Below are positions 23,214 to 32,733 of a DNA stretch of 43,937 bases, one piece after another. Source of the DNA: an uncultured Lachnospiraceae bacterium (GTDB taxonomy: Bacteria; Bacillota; Clostridia; Lachnospirales; Lachnospiraceae). The translations under genes were made by a program, and so were the position numbers. Below the pieces are notes generated by a model that saw only the letters and a program-made list of their open reading frames with translations, had not been told where the DNA came from and did not search any database. The stretch is from contig CACYJP010000001.1 in the NCBI GenBank assembly GCA_902774725.1, positions 1 through 43,937 of the forward strand. The letters run 5' to 3'. Each line of letters opens with the position of its first letter. The first letter of the stretch is position 1.

Positions 23214-26200
23214 TTATTCAGCCCAAGCTCCGTCAGCATTTACCCAATAACCATCTACGTACTGATTTGTTACCATGTAACCATCATTTCCGAAATAGTA
23301 CCAGATATTATCTATCTTCTGCCATGAGCTTACTGCATACCAGCCTGAGGCATCTCCATACCACCAGCCGTTTGAATCCTGCTTCCATGAAGCCTGATAC
23401 TCATATCTGCAAGCGCCGTCAGCGTCGCACCACCAGCCGTCTATCCACTCGCTAGCTGCCATATATCCGCTAACTCCGAAGTAATACCAGAGTCCGTCTA
23501 TCTTCTGCCAGCACTGTACCGGATACCAGCCTGATTCATCTTCGAACCACCAGCCGGTTGCATTCTGCTTCCAGCTTCCCTTAGGTGTATAGTCTGTCTT
23601 ACCCTCAGCATCGTACCACTGTCCGTCAACCCACTCATTCTTGTAGTCAGCTGCTTTCTTAGTGATAGTAAGCTTAGCGCCTGTAAATGTTATGTTGTAA
23701 TTTGGATCAGCATCACATGTGATATAGATATCATATGTTCCGGCTGCATCTCCTGCCTTACGTGTAACCTTGATATTCTTAAGTGTCTCACCGTCTGCTA
23801 ATCCATCAACTGTATACTTAAATGTAGGATCAGCCTCACCTTCAACCTTAGTAGCATCAAGTGCCTTAACTGTTACTGCCTTAGGTGCGATCTTAACCTC
23901 ACTGTCCATTATAGCACAAAGCAGATAGTTAGAATCGTTAGTGAGAATCTCTTTGAATTCTTCATCAATGCCAGTACAGCTTATCTTGTATGTGCCTACA
24001 TTCTTAGGCTCAGCACTAAACTCAAACTTGAAGAGCTTATCAAGATTCTCGTCTATATATGCTGCAGTGTCGTCTTCGATTTCCTGATAGCCAAACATAT
24101 CAAATGTAACATCTGATGAACTAATAGCCTTACCATCATAAGTCTTCTCGATATCATCTATAGTTACTACCAGCTCACGAGGAACGATAATTCCTGTTGT
24201 TTCAGCCTTCATAGGGAATCCTTCTTTATACTCATCAAGATATGTAGTCATAACAAATGGCGGAATTCCTTCACCCATATCAATTACAAACTCACTTGCA
24301 TAGTTACCAAGCTTAGTTTCTTCATTTGCTGCTTCAGGAAGCATAAATACTGAAACATCATGAGGTGCCGGATTTCCTTCTTCGTCAAGATATACATCCT
24401 TGCCGTCGATCACTTCGTACTCATCACCTTCAATTTCAACTTCTTCATATCTGGCTGATGTTACATTCAGTTTGATTTCCTGACCATCTATTCCTGTATC
24501 GCAGGTTGGCTCTACCATGTAAGATGCATCATCTGTTCCGTCATACTCTCTGGCCTCAAGTGGCTCGAGCTCATCAAGACCCTTGATAACCTTTGCATTT
24601 ACTATTGCACAAGCATTATTTGCCTGCTCATCAAATACAACCTCGTAGTTGTCTACGATTGTTTCTTCATCTGCTGCTTCAAGAACTACGTCGCCCAGCT
24701 GTGCAGCTGTAATCTTTACATTTCTCTTATCATAATCTGATAAACCAAGTGCATGGTTTGAATCAGAATCAGCAAGTGTTCCTGCAAGCTTCTTTACATT
24801 TACTTTTTCTTCACCAACGCCTGTTGGATAATTACTAAATGCATATCCTGTTTCAGGATCATCAAGACTGATCTCACATTTTCCATCATACTCTTTTGTT
24901 ACACTGAGCTTAGAAAGATCAAATGCAAGTGGATATGGCTTGATTGTAAAGTGTGTATCTCCATAGAATGTTATAGGATCGCCATCTTCATCAGTACCAA
25001 ACTCATCCGGATTAAGTGTTATCTCATATCTGATTTCATAAGGAACTAATTTACCCTTTTCATCAAACTGAACATCCTTAAATGTAGGAATTTGATCAAG
25101 ATCAAACTCTTTGGTTTCAGAATTTAAATACTTGATTTCGAAAAGATCAGGTTTAGGTTCTACACCGTCAACAAAGCCCGGTGCCTGGAACTCTCCATTA
25201 TAAACCGCCTCAGTTTTATAATCGAACGGAAGTATTGCCCATGAAAGGAATATAGATCCGCAGTAATTATTCGCACCCTCGATCTCAACAGAATAAACAC
25301 CGATATCCTGTGCTTTCTTCTCACCATATATACGATAATCATACTTTTCTGTTCCACCAGGAACCTCTTCGCCAACTGTCATATAATTATAATCGTCTAC
25401 GAAGTCTGTAAGCATGATCTTAGGCTCAACAGTTTTTCCTGTATATGAGAATACAGGGCTAAGCTTATCCTCGTGTCCTGTGAAAAGTATTTTTATTGAA
25501 CCATCATCCTCTGAGAATTCCTCAATATCCTTAGGACGAACAGTAAGTGTTCCGCAGTTATCCTCATCAACCAGAACAAAATAGTTAGGATTTCCGGCCT
25601 TTACATTAACTGTAAGGTCATAAATACCGGCATCTGTATCTCTTCCAACTGTAACTGTGTTACCTCTCTTGTCAACAGCCTCGATAACAGGCTCAAGAAT
25701 ATCACCCTCGATAAGTCCTTCGTCTTCTACTTCACCTGCAGGCTGGATAACAGGCATATAGTCCTCCGGTATAGGATCTGTATAAGTCTTCTCCAGTGTA
25801 GGAGCTGATACAGTTACAAATCTCTTTGAAATAATGAAATCACCTGAATCCTCGCCTACAATGAACTCATAATTTGGATACTTTTCACTCAGCTCCTTAA
25901 TATTGAAGCTTATTTTATATGTTCCGGCATCCTGTCCTTCTTCTCTTGATATCTCGATGCCTTCGATTTCATCACCCTCTACTATAGAAGATTCATCCAC
26001 TTCAAATGTAAGCTCAGGATCAGTTGATTCATCTTTATCATATGTCTTTATTTTTTCATCTGCTGTAAGTACAACAGGAGCCTTATCAATAGTTGAAACA
26101 TTTACGTCTATATAATCTTTAAATCCCGGAACATGGACCTTGTAAACTACAGCGTATCGTCCGGCATCTTTTACTAAAGGAACTTCCTTACTTGCCTTGT

Positions 26201-28301
26201 CAGCCTCAGCTTTCCAGATCTCCTCATCTGTTGCACCGGCAGCTTCGTATTCCTCGTATTCATCATAATCTAAAAGGATGTACTCTGCTGTAAATAAGTA
26301 ATCAAACTTATCTGTCTCTTCTCCGTCTACGAAAAACTCCCTGTCTACGATAGCTTCATATTCCTCGCCATCGTATTTACCTTCGTACGCAATAAATTCA
26401 CAGTCAAGCTCGCCCTCTGTGATTTCCCATTCAACTGTTGCTGTATCAGTATAATTTCCCTGACCTCTATATGAGATCTCATATGGATTATCTTCACCAG
26501 AAACCTCTTTTCCTGTTGTTGTTCCTGATATAGCATAATCATCCTCTGTGATTCTAAATGCAGAATTACGTCTTGAGGACTTAGTTCTTGATGGGTCAAA
26601 TTTATTGGTTATATTTCCACCGTTTGCATTTACTTCTCTGTCTGTATAGTAAAGAACTACGTCTGGCTCTATAACAGATCCGGTATATTCATATTCAAAC
26701 TTTCCGTCTTTATCTGTATCTATAGGATTTCCTTTTTCATCATAATTAACTGCAACGATATCCTTATCCTTAAGAGACTTCTTTGTTATAGTGAACTTTG
26801 GAGCATTCTCCTCCATTGTTACTGAATAGTTTGAATTATTTGAAGCAAGATTGGTTATACTGAAATCATGCTCGCCGACAGCCTCTCCACCTGTACGTGT
26901 AAGAGAACCATTCTTGAACATTCCTTTTTCAAAATCCTTCTCAGGAAGAACCTTATTCTCACCATTAGGAGCTACAGTATAAGTAAAATCAGGATCACTC
27001 ATACCATATTTCTTTGACTGATTAGCACCAGGTGAAACAATAACAGGGAACTTAGCGACTTCTACTGTAAAGCTTCCACTCTTACCACTGTCATATCTCC
27101 ACCTGTTTCTGCTTTGAGATGGATTTCCATAATAATATCTATAATTTACAACATATGATCCGGCATTGGTTCTTGTCGGAACTGTTGTAGAAAAGCTTCC
27201 GTTGTTTCCAACTCTGTATCTATACTCATATGTATCCCCACTATCAGCCGGGATTATAAGCTCCTGAGCTGTTCCATCATACTCAAGTCCTTCTTTTGCT
27301 ATAGGCTTCTCTGGAACTATCTTCCATTCAAATGATTTTTTTCCAGTAAAGTTTCCCTTACCCTGTATACTAAATGAATAGGTATCCATATCAGTTGCAC
27401 TGTCTGTTCCGCCTTCAGCAACAACATAATCTGTACCCTTTGTAAGCTTTATAGCATCTGCTTCTTCTATAGCCTGATACTGAACAACAGGGGTAATCGC
27501 CTTACCTGTATAGAAAAACTTAGTTGCATCAAGCATAGCTTTATCACCTGAAACATCTGCCGGGTTGATCATCCAGTCAAGTGTAACATTACCTGAATAA
27601 GCACCTTTACCATTAATCGTAAACTCGTACACATCCGCATCTGTTGCACTGTCTTTTCCACCCTGAACAACGTCATAATCTGTACCCTTTGTAAGTGTTA
27701 CTGCTTCTTCCTCATCTGAAGCCTTGTACTGAACAACAGGCTCGATCGTTGCACCGGTATAAGTGAACTCATCAGCTAAAAGTTTTGTGTTTTGATCAGT
27801 CAGAGTAATAGGCTCATCTTTAAATGTAATAGCAACCCCTTGTAAACGCCTATGTCCATTGGAGCCTCCAATGTGAAATGTAACTTTATCAGCATCTCCG
27901 GTCCATGTATTTCCATCAAATGTTCCAACATTTGCTGTTATTTCATTTCCATCATCACCGGCAACAGTGTTTAAAACAATTTTTTCCAAACGCTGATCAT
28001 TAAAAGCTTCAACAATAACATAACTATCGGCATAACAACGAACTGCCGGAATTTCTAACATGGTGTCAGTCTTATAAACCGCATTTGTAAAAAACACACC
28101 AGCATCACCACTTATAGCATTATTAACTACCTCATCTTCTTCATAGCCTTGAGCGGTAAAATCTATGGCTAAATCATAATCTACCGCAAATACTTTGCTG
28201 GCAGGTATGCCGCCTAGATTCAATGTGGCAATCACCATCACCACGGTCAGAACCCAGCTTATGATCCTGTAGACCCTCTTCCTTTCTTTAGTATTTTGCA
28301 T
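23214..28301 (-). CDS. Secreted MBG/YDG multidomain protein with C-terminal GWWY wall-binding repeats
   Basis: A 1695-residue paralogue of the protein at 14,607. The signal peptide is nearly the same (KERKRVYRIISWVLTVVMV). A distinct domain of about 110 residues follows (DLAIDFTAQGYEEDEV onward), absent from the paralogue. Repeated modules starting LLADEFTYTG and MLDATKFFYTG come next, then the MBG/YDG chain (KKYGMSDPDFTYTV, KTYDKDESTDPELTF, KTYDGKAISSSDV, KVEGEADPTFKYTVDGL) and the same wall-binding repeats at the end. It has its own TATAAT at 28,378-28,383 and a hairpin-bearing leader. The protein is strongly acidic, and function is probably adhesion or a structural surface role. The shared 3' end suggests recent exchange with its paralogue. 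Confidence 0.85.
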   Translation of the reverse strand: MQNTKERKRVYRIISWVLTVVMVIATLNLGGIPASKVFAVDYDLAIDFTAQGYEEDEVVNNAISGDAGVFFTNAVYKTDTMLEIPAVRCYADSYVIVEAFNDQRLEKIVLNTVAGDDGNEITANVGTFDGNTWTGDADKVTFHIGGSNGHRRLQGVAITFKDEPITLTDQNTKLLADEFTYTGATIEPVVQYKASDEEEAVTLTKGTDYDVVQGGKDSATDADVYEFTINGKGAYSGNVTLDWMINPADVSGDKAMLDATKFFYTGKAITPVVQYQAIEEADAIKLTKGTDYVVAEGGTDSATDMDTYSFSIQGKGNFTGKKSFEWKIVPEKPIAKEGLEYDGTAQELIIPADSGDTYEYRYRVGNNGSFSTTVPTRTNAGSYVVNYRYYYGNPSQSRNRWRYDSGKSGSFTVEVAKFPVIVSPGANQSKKYGMSDPDFTYTVAPNGENKVLPEKDFEKGMFKNGSLTRTGGEAVGEHDFSITNLASNNSNYSVTMEENAPKFTITKKSLKDKDIVAVNYDEKGNPIDTDKDGKFEYEYTGSVIEPDVVLYYTDREVNANGGNITNKFDPSRTKSSRRNSAFRITEDDYAISGTTTGKEVSGEDNPYEISYRGQGNYTDTATVEWEITEGELDCEFIAYEGKYDGEEYEAIVDREFFVDGEETDKFDYLFTAEYILLDYDEYEEYEAAGATDEEIWKAEADKASKEVPLVKDAGRYAVVYKVHVPGFKDYIDVNVSTIDKAPVVLTADEKIKTYDKDESTDPELTFEVDESSIVEGDEIEGIEISREEGQDAGTYKISFNIKELSEKYPNYEFIVGEDSGDFIISKRFVTVSAPTLEKTYTDPIPEDYMPVIQPAGEVEDEGLIEGDILEPVIEAVDKRGNTVTVGRDTDAGIYDLTVNVKAGNPNYFVLVDEDNCGTLTVRPKDIEEFSEDDGSIKILFTGHEDKLSPVFSYTGKTVEPKIMLTDFVDDYNYMTVGEEVPGGTEKYDYRIYGEKKAQDIGVYSVEIEGANNYCGSIFLSWAILPFDYKTEAVYNGEFQAPGFVDGVEPKPDLFEIKYLNSETKEFDLDQIPTFKDVQFDEKGKLVPYEIRYEITLNPDEFGTDEDGDPITFYGDTHFTIKPYPLAFDLSKLSVTKEYDGKCEISLDDPETGYAFSNYPTGVGEEKVNVKKLAGTLADSDSNHALGLSDYDKRNVKITAAQLGDVVLEAADEETIVDNYEVVFDEQANNACAIVNAKVIKGLDELEPLEAREYDGTDDASYMVEPTCDTGIDGQEIKLNVTSARYEEVEIEGDEYEVIDGKDVYLDEEGNPAPHDVSVFMLPEAANEETKLGNYASEFVIDMGEGIPPFVMTTYLDEYKEGFPMKAETTGIIVPRELVVTIDDIEKTYDGKAISSSDVTFDMFGYQEIEDDTAAYIDENLDKLFKFEFSAEPKNVGTYKISCTGIDEEFKEILTNDSNYLLCAIMDSEVKIAPKAVTVKALDATKVEGEADPTFKYTVDGLADGETLKNIKVTRKAGDAAGTYDIYITCDADPNYNITFTGAKLTITKKAADYKNEWVDGQWYDAEGKTDYTPKGSWKQNATGWWFEDESGWYPVQCWQKIDGLWYYFGVSGYMAASEWIDGWWCDADGACRYEYQASWKQDSNGWWYGDASGWYAVSSWQKIDNIWYYFGNDGYMVTNQYVDGYWVNADGAWAE

Positions 28302-28377
28302 AAAACTTTTCTCCTTTCCAAGATTAGCAAAACAATTTCTTTACTAATCTCTATAAAAATAAAAATTAAGTAACATC

Positions 28378-28402
28378 ATTATACTACTTTTACCACTTAA
28401 TT
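28378..28402 (-). promoter_or_regulatory. Promoter of the 1695-residue surface protein gene
   Basis: A perfect TATAAT on the minus strand (complement of 28,378-28,383), about 75 bp upstream of the start. No good -35 is visible 17 bp away (TGATAA at best), so an activator may be needed. The leader has a 6-bp GATTAG/CTAATC hairpin just before the ribosome-binding site. Confidence 0.5.
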
Positions 28403-28431
28403 ATCACTTTACAATTTCGCCAAAATGTAAA

Positions 28432-28464
28432 ATAAGTCAGCAGAGAATCACCCCACTGACTTAT
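28432..28464 (-). terminator. Terminator of the PNPOx-family gene
   Basis: ATAAGTCAG pairs with CTGACTTAT across a 15-base loop; the minus strand then reads TTTACATTTT. It starts 18 bp after the stop of the upstream gene. Confidence 0.75.
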
Positions 28465-28482
28465 CAGGCACTCGTTATCATT

Positions 28483-28875
28483 TTAAAATGTCACAGTCTC
28501 CGGTGCAGCTGTAAAAGAGCTAAAGGTTGCTGTTGCATTTTTGAAATAAAACACCTCTGTGTTTCCATCATCCTCTGAATACATGGCTCTAAGCTCCGGA
28601 TAAGCATCAAGCATTGATTTTCTTGCTTCGAAGCTGTCATCCTCAATTAACTCTCCAGCCACACGAAGCCAAACTCCATCCTTGAATGCACATATCTCAG
28701 CCTTTGGATTCTTGTGAAGCTGTTTTGATACATCCTTGACCTTTCCTGTCTGGATATAAAGCTTCCCATCATATACATTTGCTGTACCAAATGGTCTCAC
28801 TCTCGGCTGATCTCCGTCTACCGTTGCCAGATAATAAGTCTGCGCATCCTTTAAAAACTGTACCACCTTTTCCAT
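28483..28875 (-). CDS. Pyridoxamine 5'-phosphate oxidase-family flavin-binding protein
   Basis: A 130-residue protein of the split-barrel PNPOx-like family, which binds FMN or a related cofactor. The opening VVQFLKDAQTYYLATVDGDQPRVRPFGTA has the family signature: a strand with LATVDG, then the RVRPFG cofactor loop. GKLYIQTGKVKDVSKQLHKNP and GVWLRVAGE follow in the expected order. Length is typical. Many close relatives are annotated only as general-stress or pyridoxamine-oxidase-like proteins, so the substrate is unknown. It is transcribed alone between two surface-protein genes, with its own terminator. Confidence 0.85.
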   Translation of the reverse strand: MEKVVQFLKDAQTYYLATVDGDQPRVRPFGTANVYDGKLYIQTGKVKDVSKQLHKNPKAEICAFKDGVWLRVAGELIEDDSFEARKSMLDAYPELRAMYSEDDGNTEVFYFKNATATFSSFTAAPETVTF

Positions 28876-28962
28876 CTCATAAATCCCCTTTCAATAAAAT
28901 AATAATAATTATATCACTTTTCCATTACAACTTGTACGAAATATGGCACCTTTCAAAACATA

Positions 28963-28992
28963 AAAAATGGAATGCAAAATGCATCCCATTTT
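28963..28992 (-). terminator. Terminator of the 1059-residue surface protein gene
   Basis: Thirteen-base arms AAAATGGGATGCA / TGCATTCCATTTT with one G-U pair and a 3-base loop, followed by a T-rich tract on the minus strand. It lies about 55 bp after the stop codon. Confidence 0.85.
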
Positions 28993-29029
28993 CTTTCTCC
29001 TTTTCTCATAAGTATTTTTTCATGAACTC

Positions 29030-29063
29030 ATTTTACTATGAGAATTATCACAAAAGTGTCACA
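29030..29063 (-). promoter_or_regulatory. Promoter-like box at the 3' end of the 1059-residue gene (site C)
   Basis: The minus strand reads TGTGACACTTTTGTGAT (29,047-29,063), 11 bp, then TAAAAT (29,030-29,035). This is the same arrangement as upstream of the 1059-residue gene and of the double-glycine peptides. It covers the last codons of the gene and would read toward the PNPOx-family gene, but the terminator at 28,963-28,992 lies between. Confidence 0.5.
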
Positions 29064-32000
29064 AGCAAGTAACCATCAGCTCCAAAGTAGTACCATATGT
29101 TGTCAATCCTCTGCCACTGGGACTTAGCATACCAGCCGGTTGTATCCCCGTACCACCAGCCTGAAGCATCCGACTTCCATGCAGCCTGACCTATGTATCT
29201 GCATACACCATCAGAATCGCACCACCAGCCGTCACACCACTCGTCTGCTGCCATATATCCATCTTCCTTGAAGTAGTACCACTCGCCGTCTATCTGCTTC
29301 CACTCATTCTTCGGATAATCTCCGTTTGTATATTCGTACCACCAGCCATCAGAATCCTGCTTCCAGATTCCGACACCTTCGCCAGTTTCTTTTTTCTCTT
29401 CCTTTTTCTCTTCTCCCCTTTTCTCCTCTTCTTTCTTTCCTTCTTCCTGCTTCTTCTGCTCTTTCTCCTCTTTCTCTTCCTCTTCCTTCTTCTCCTGATC
29501 TTTCTTTTCCGGGTCGTCCTTACCCTTCTCGTCCTGCTCTTCTCCTTCATCCTTATCGGTTGCAGGTATTATCGTAAATGTCACCTTTGAATCAGCAGGA
29601 AGCTTATAGTTTGAAGCCGCATCACCCGTAAGTGCAATTACTCTTGCAACGTGATCTCCGACTGTAGCTGATGCACCGATAACATCTGCCTCAACCTTAC
29701 CCTCGTCAGCTTCTTCCAGCCCACTAACGCCGGCATCCGGGCATTTATCTGTTCCATCATATGAAAATGCAGTATCGCCCCACTCAAGTCCTACCTCCTT
29801 AGGTCTGATCGTGAAGCTATCTTCAACAGATGCAGCCACATAATTTCCATCGCCCTTTACAGTTGCTCGGATATTGTAAATACCGGCCTCTGTAGGAGCC
29901 GCCTGCGAATAAGTACTCTTCTTCGCTCCATAAGGCTTGAATTCTATAATAACTTCCTCACCTTCAGGCACACCTGTTACCTTTGGCTCTTTCACAAAAT
30001 CACCATAGGTCCAGTCTTCTATGCTGACATCCAGCTCCGGAGTAGCCTTTAAAATGTTATAGATATGATTTACATCTTCAGGCATATAATAATTAAATGC
30101 ATCAGCTCCTGTAAGCTCTGACGCGGTTGCAGTATGCACACCAACATTCTTCTCGCCACCGGTCACAGTTACATTTACATCATCGCCTTCTGCTTTATTT
30201 GACACCTCAACCTTTGGAGCCTGAAGCTCTCCATTATAAGCAAGTATAGTATCTGTCCAGGAAAGCTTTGCCTCGGCTTTTGATATAGTCACAGGAATAC
30301 AAACCGGTTTTGTATCAACATGGTTGATATCACCATGCATCTTATACCAGACATAATAGGTTCCGGATGTCTTTTCCACAGGAATTCCGCAGGTGAATTT
30401 TCCATCTGTTGGAGCCGTTTCTTCATCATCGCCTAGTGCATACTCCATTTGTCCACCGATTCCGATTCCGGGAGTTACAAGCTCATGCTCTTCTCCATCG
30501 TATACCAGTCCCTCTACCTTCTCAGGAGCTTTATCAATTATTGCATCCACCGGGCTTATATAGAAAAATGCACTAATAAAGTTTATTTCATAATTATTTC
30601 CTGCCGAAAGAGTTCCCTGATTTATAAAAGATATACCTGCATTCATACTGCCGCTTTTTGAAAGCGAACCTGTTATCTTATCACCCTCAATAAGCCCACT
30701 ACTCGTATATGTAAGCTCAGGAAGCGGATCACCATAAAGTATTCTTTTAGTATCAGCAATAATCATTAATTCCTTTTTGTTTATTTTTATCTTCTCAGAA
30801 CCTGTTACCTCCAGGCAGTTCGGAGCTGTTACGCTATAATAAACGGTTTCTTCACCAACATCCTTTCGAACCGGGCTGTAATCAAGAGTATACTCACCTT
30901 TAACAGTACCATACTTTATAGTTGCACCTGTCTCAGGATAAGTAGCATATACTGAAATGTCATGCTCCTTTCTATCATATGTGTCTTCATAGCCCTTTGT
31001 CTTAAGCTCTATAGGTTTAATCTCAACCGGCTCACTTGCATAATCGCTGTCCACACCTGCTCTTACATCCTCTGCAAGAATATACACATGATAATCCTTA
31101 CCCCACTCACCGGTAATGCTGTCATCTAAAGTAAAGTGGCCGGTTCCCGACTGACTAAAGTAATCCATATCAAGCTTTGCATACTGCAGAACATTTGCAC
31201 CTTCACTCCAACCATTCTCAGTCCATGTTCCATCGGTAACAACTGCTGAAACCTGGGTAGGTGATGCAACCTGAGAATTGTTTGTAATACAATAAGGTAC
31301 TGTAACAAGAGAGCCATCCTTCTTGACACCCTTATCCATTGATATGCTCATATCCGGATCTACAAGTGTGAGCTTATACTCTGCATTTGTCTGTCCGGCA
31401 GTTCCTGATACGACAGATGAGAAAACAGTTTTATTAAGACTTAGATTCAGAGCCGGACTTACTCCGTTTGGATTTATATACCAAAAGGTACCAAACCATT
31501 TCATCTCATCAACAGCCCCATAACGCTCTTCTCTTTTTGTTTCCGGTCTCAAATCCTTATTTCTGAGCCACCATGATTTGTTATCAGACTTGAGACGGCT
31601 CAGACTAAAGCCTTCTCTGGCTTCATATCCATACGCATTATTTGATGCATCCTCTAAATCAAGGAAAAATAACTTATCACCATTAAGCGGTGTATAAACC
31701 TTAAGGACTTCCTTAAAATATTCTTCAACATTTACAGCGCCTTCTTCTGTTGAATCCGAAGTAAGCTCATGCGAAGGAATTCTACTCTCAGCAATAGCAT
31801 TTCTCTCCACCTGAGTAAAGCATGTATTTAACAATGAATCACTATTTGTATTTAATTCTTTATAAAGTGCACTATCATCCCATAATCCGAACAGAACGGG
31901 ATTATACTGCTTTTCATACAAAACATCATGACAATCCAGGAGCATAGTTCTGGAACCAAATCTTGTTGTATCCGGATCCAGCACCCTGTACTTAACAGGA

Positions 32001-32227
32001 TTACCATTATACTTTCCCAGATATACAAAGCTTCCTGCCCAATGATCAAACATACTAGTTGGAACTAAAGGATTCGTCATCGCCTCCGTTCCAAGACAGG
32101 CTATGCTCTTATTAGCAGACTCTGCATAAACCTCCAGCGGTCTTCCAATTATTGGCAGCATACCCAATACTATTGCAAATGCAACAACCACCGAAACTAC
32201 ACCTGCAAACCTCTTCTTCAATCTCAT
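29048..32227 (-). CDS. Secreted DUF6273/MBG protein with Lys/Glu-rich linker and wall-binding repeats
   Basis: A 1059-residue protein. The signal peptide is about residues 1-36 (ending EVYAES). Residues 45-290 resemble DUF6273 (YLGKYNGNPVKYRVLD, later SWWLRNKD and GVSPALNL). From about 400 to 880 come MBG-type modules (LYGDPLPELTYTSSGLIEGD, AEAKLSWTDTILAYNGE, VGLEWGDTAFSYDGT). A highly charged Lys/Glu linker of about 55 residues follows, then wall-binding repeats (GIWKQDSDGWWYEYTNGDY). The end, GADGYLLVTLL, stops short of the QYVDGYWVN segment found in its paralogues, so the C-terminus looks clipped by about 15 residues. The promoter box is at 32,266-32,299. Confidence 0.83.
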   Translation of the reverse strand: MRLKKRFAGVVSVVVAFAIVLGMLPIIGRPLEVYAESANKSIACLGTEAMTNPLVPTSMFDHWAGSFVYLGKYNGNPVKYRVLDPDTTRFGSRTMLLDCHDVLYEKQYNPVLFGLWDDSALYKELNTNSDSLLNTCFTQVERNAIAESRIPSHELTSDSTEEGAVNVEEYFKEVLKVYTPLNGDKLFFLDLEDASNNAYGYEAREGFSLSRLKSDNKSWWLRNKDLRPETKREERYGAVDEMKWFGTFWYINPNGVSPALNLSLNKTVFSSVVSGTAGQTNAEYKLTLVDPDMSISMDKGVKKDGSLVTVPYCITNNSQVASPTQVSAVVTDGTWTENGWSEGANVLQYAKLDMDYFSQSGTGHFTLDDSITGEWGKDYHVYILAEDVRAGVDSDYASEPVEIKPIELKTKGYEDTYDRKEHDISVYATYPETGATIKYGTVKGEYTLDYSPVRKDVGEETVYYSVTAPNCLEVTGSEKIKINKKELMIIADTKRILYGDPLPELTYTSSGLIEGDKITGSLSKSGSMNAGISFINQGTLSAGNNYEINFISAFFYISPVDAIIDKAPEKVEGLVYDGEEHELVTPGIGIGGQMEYALGDDEETAPTDGKFTCGIPVEKTSGTYYVWYKMHGDINHVDTKPVCIPVTISKAEAKLSWTDTILAYNGELQAPKVEVSNKAEGDDVNVTVTGGEKNVGVHTATASELTGADAFNYYMPEDVNHIYNILKATPELDVSIEDWTYGDFVKEPKVTGVPEGEEVIIEFKPYGAKKSTYSQAAPTEAGIYNIRATVKGDGNYVAASVEDSFTIRPKEVGLEWGDTAFSYDGTDKCPDAGVSGLEEADEGKVEADVIGASATVGDHVARVIALTGDAASNYKLPADSKVTFTIIPATDKDEGEEQDEKGKDDPEKKDQEKKEEEEKEEKEQKKQEEGKKEEEKRGEEKKEEKKETGEGVGIWKQDSDGWWYEYTNGDYPKNEWKQIDGEWYYFKEDGYMAADEWCDGWWCDSDGVCRYIGQAAWKSDASGWWYGDTTGWYAKSQWQRIDNIWYYFGADGYLLVTLL
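29386..29496. other. Long polypyrimidine/polypurine tract in coding DNA
   Basis: The plus strand is pure pyrimidine from 29,386 to 29,448 (63 bases) and again from 29,459 to 29,496 (38 bases). It encodes the Lys/Glu linker on the other strand. Such tracts can form triplex DNA and slip during replication. Confidence 0.8.
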
Positions 32228-32265
32228 TTAACCATACTCCTTTCCCATCGTTTATGATAAAAAGG

Positions 32266-32299
32266 AGTATACTCTGGATTGAATCACAAAATTGTCACA
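32266..32299 (-). promoter_or_regulatory. Promoter with TGTGACA/TTGTGAT box of the 1059-residue gene (site A)
   Basis: The minus strand reads TGTGACAATTTTGTGAT (32,283-32,299), 11 bp, then TATACT (32,266-32,271). There is no conventional -35. The two TGTGA units are 11 bp apart, as in binding sites of PhoB/OmpR-type regulators that replace the -35. Transcription would start near 32,259. Confidence 0.6.
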
Positions 32300-32353
32300 G
32301 TTGATCCGGATGTTCTCCCGACCAGCTGGTTTCAGGGATAGATGAAGCTCTAA

Positions 32354-32670
32354 CTGCGCCCGAATGGCGTTCGGGACGAGTTAGAGGTCGCAGTGGCATA
32401 ACAGGATTTGAACCGCGCCCGCCCTCGGGCATAGCCCTTCGTGGAAATCACTAAAAACTGTCCACTGGACAGTTTTCTATACGTGATTTCCCTCTGCGCC
32501 CGAATGGCGTTCGGGACGGGTTAGAGGTCGCAGGAACATAGCACAGGATTTGAACTGCGCCCGCCCTCGGGCATAGCCCTTCGTGGAAATCACTAAAAAC
32601 TGTCCACCGGACAGTTTTCTTTACGTGATTTCCCTCTGCGCCCGAATGGCGTTCGGGACGGGTTAGAGGT
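32354..32670. repeat. Tandem 140-bp repeats containing tRNA-Pro fragments and a long hairpin
   Basis: Copies start at 32,354, 32,494 and (partial) 32,636. Each opens with CTGCGCCCGAATGGCGTTCG, then GGTCGCAG and ACAGGATTTGAAC (a T-arm copy of the adjacent tRNA), then a nested palindrome: GGAAATCAC...GTGATTTCC outside and AAAACTGTCC...GGACAGTTTT inside. The loops differ (ACT versus ACC). The 5' part and T-arm part match pieces of the tRNA-Pro gene at 32,734-32,807, so the array probably arose by repeated insertion or duplication at the tRNA 3' end. Confidence 0.75.
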
Positions 32671-32700
32671 CCCCGAATCAGATACTTTCTAACCGACACA

Positions 32701-32730
32701 AAAAAGGATGCCCTGCTGGACATCCTTTTT
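32701..32730 (-). terminator. Terminator of tRNA-Pro
   Basis: On the minus strand AAAAAGGATG pairs with CATCCTTTTT around a small inner stem; the T-run directly follows. An outer CGACACA/TGTGTCG pairing extends into the tRNA 3' flank. Confidence 0.85.
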
Positions 32731-32733
32731 GTG

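Noticed and set aside
29290..29550. An Arg/Lys-rich frame of 86 codons on the minus strand
   Set aside because: It is the out-of-frame reading of the purine-rich Lys/Glu linker of the 1059-residue protein.
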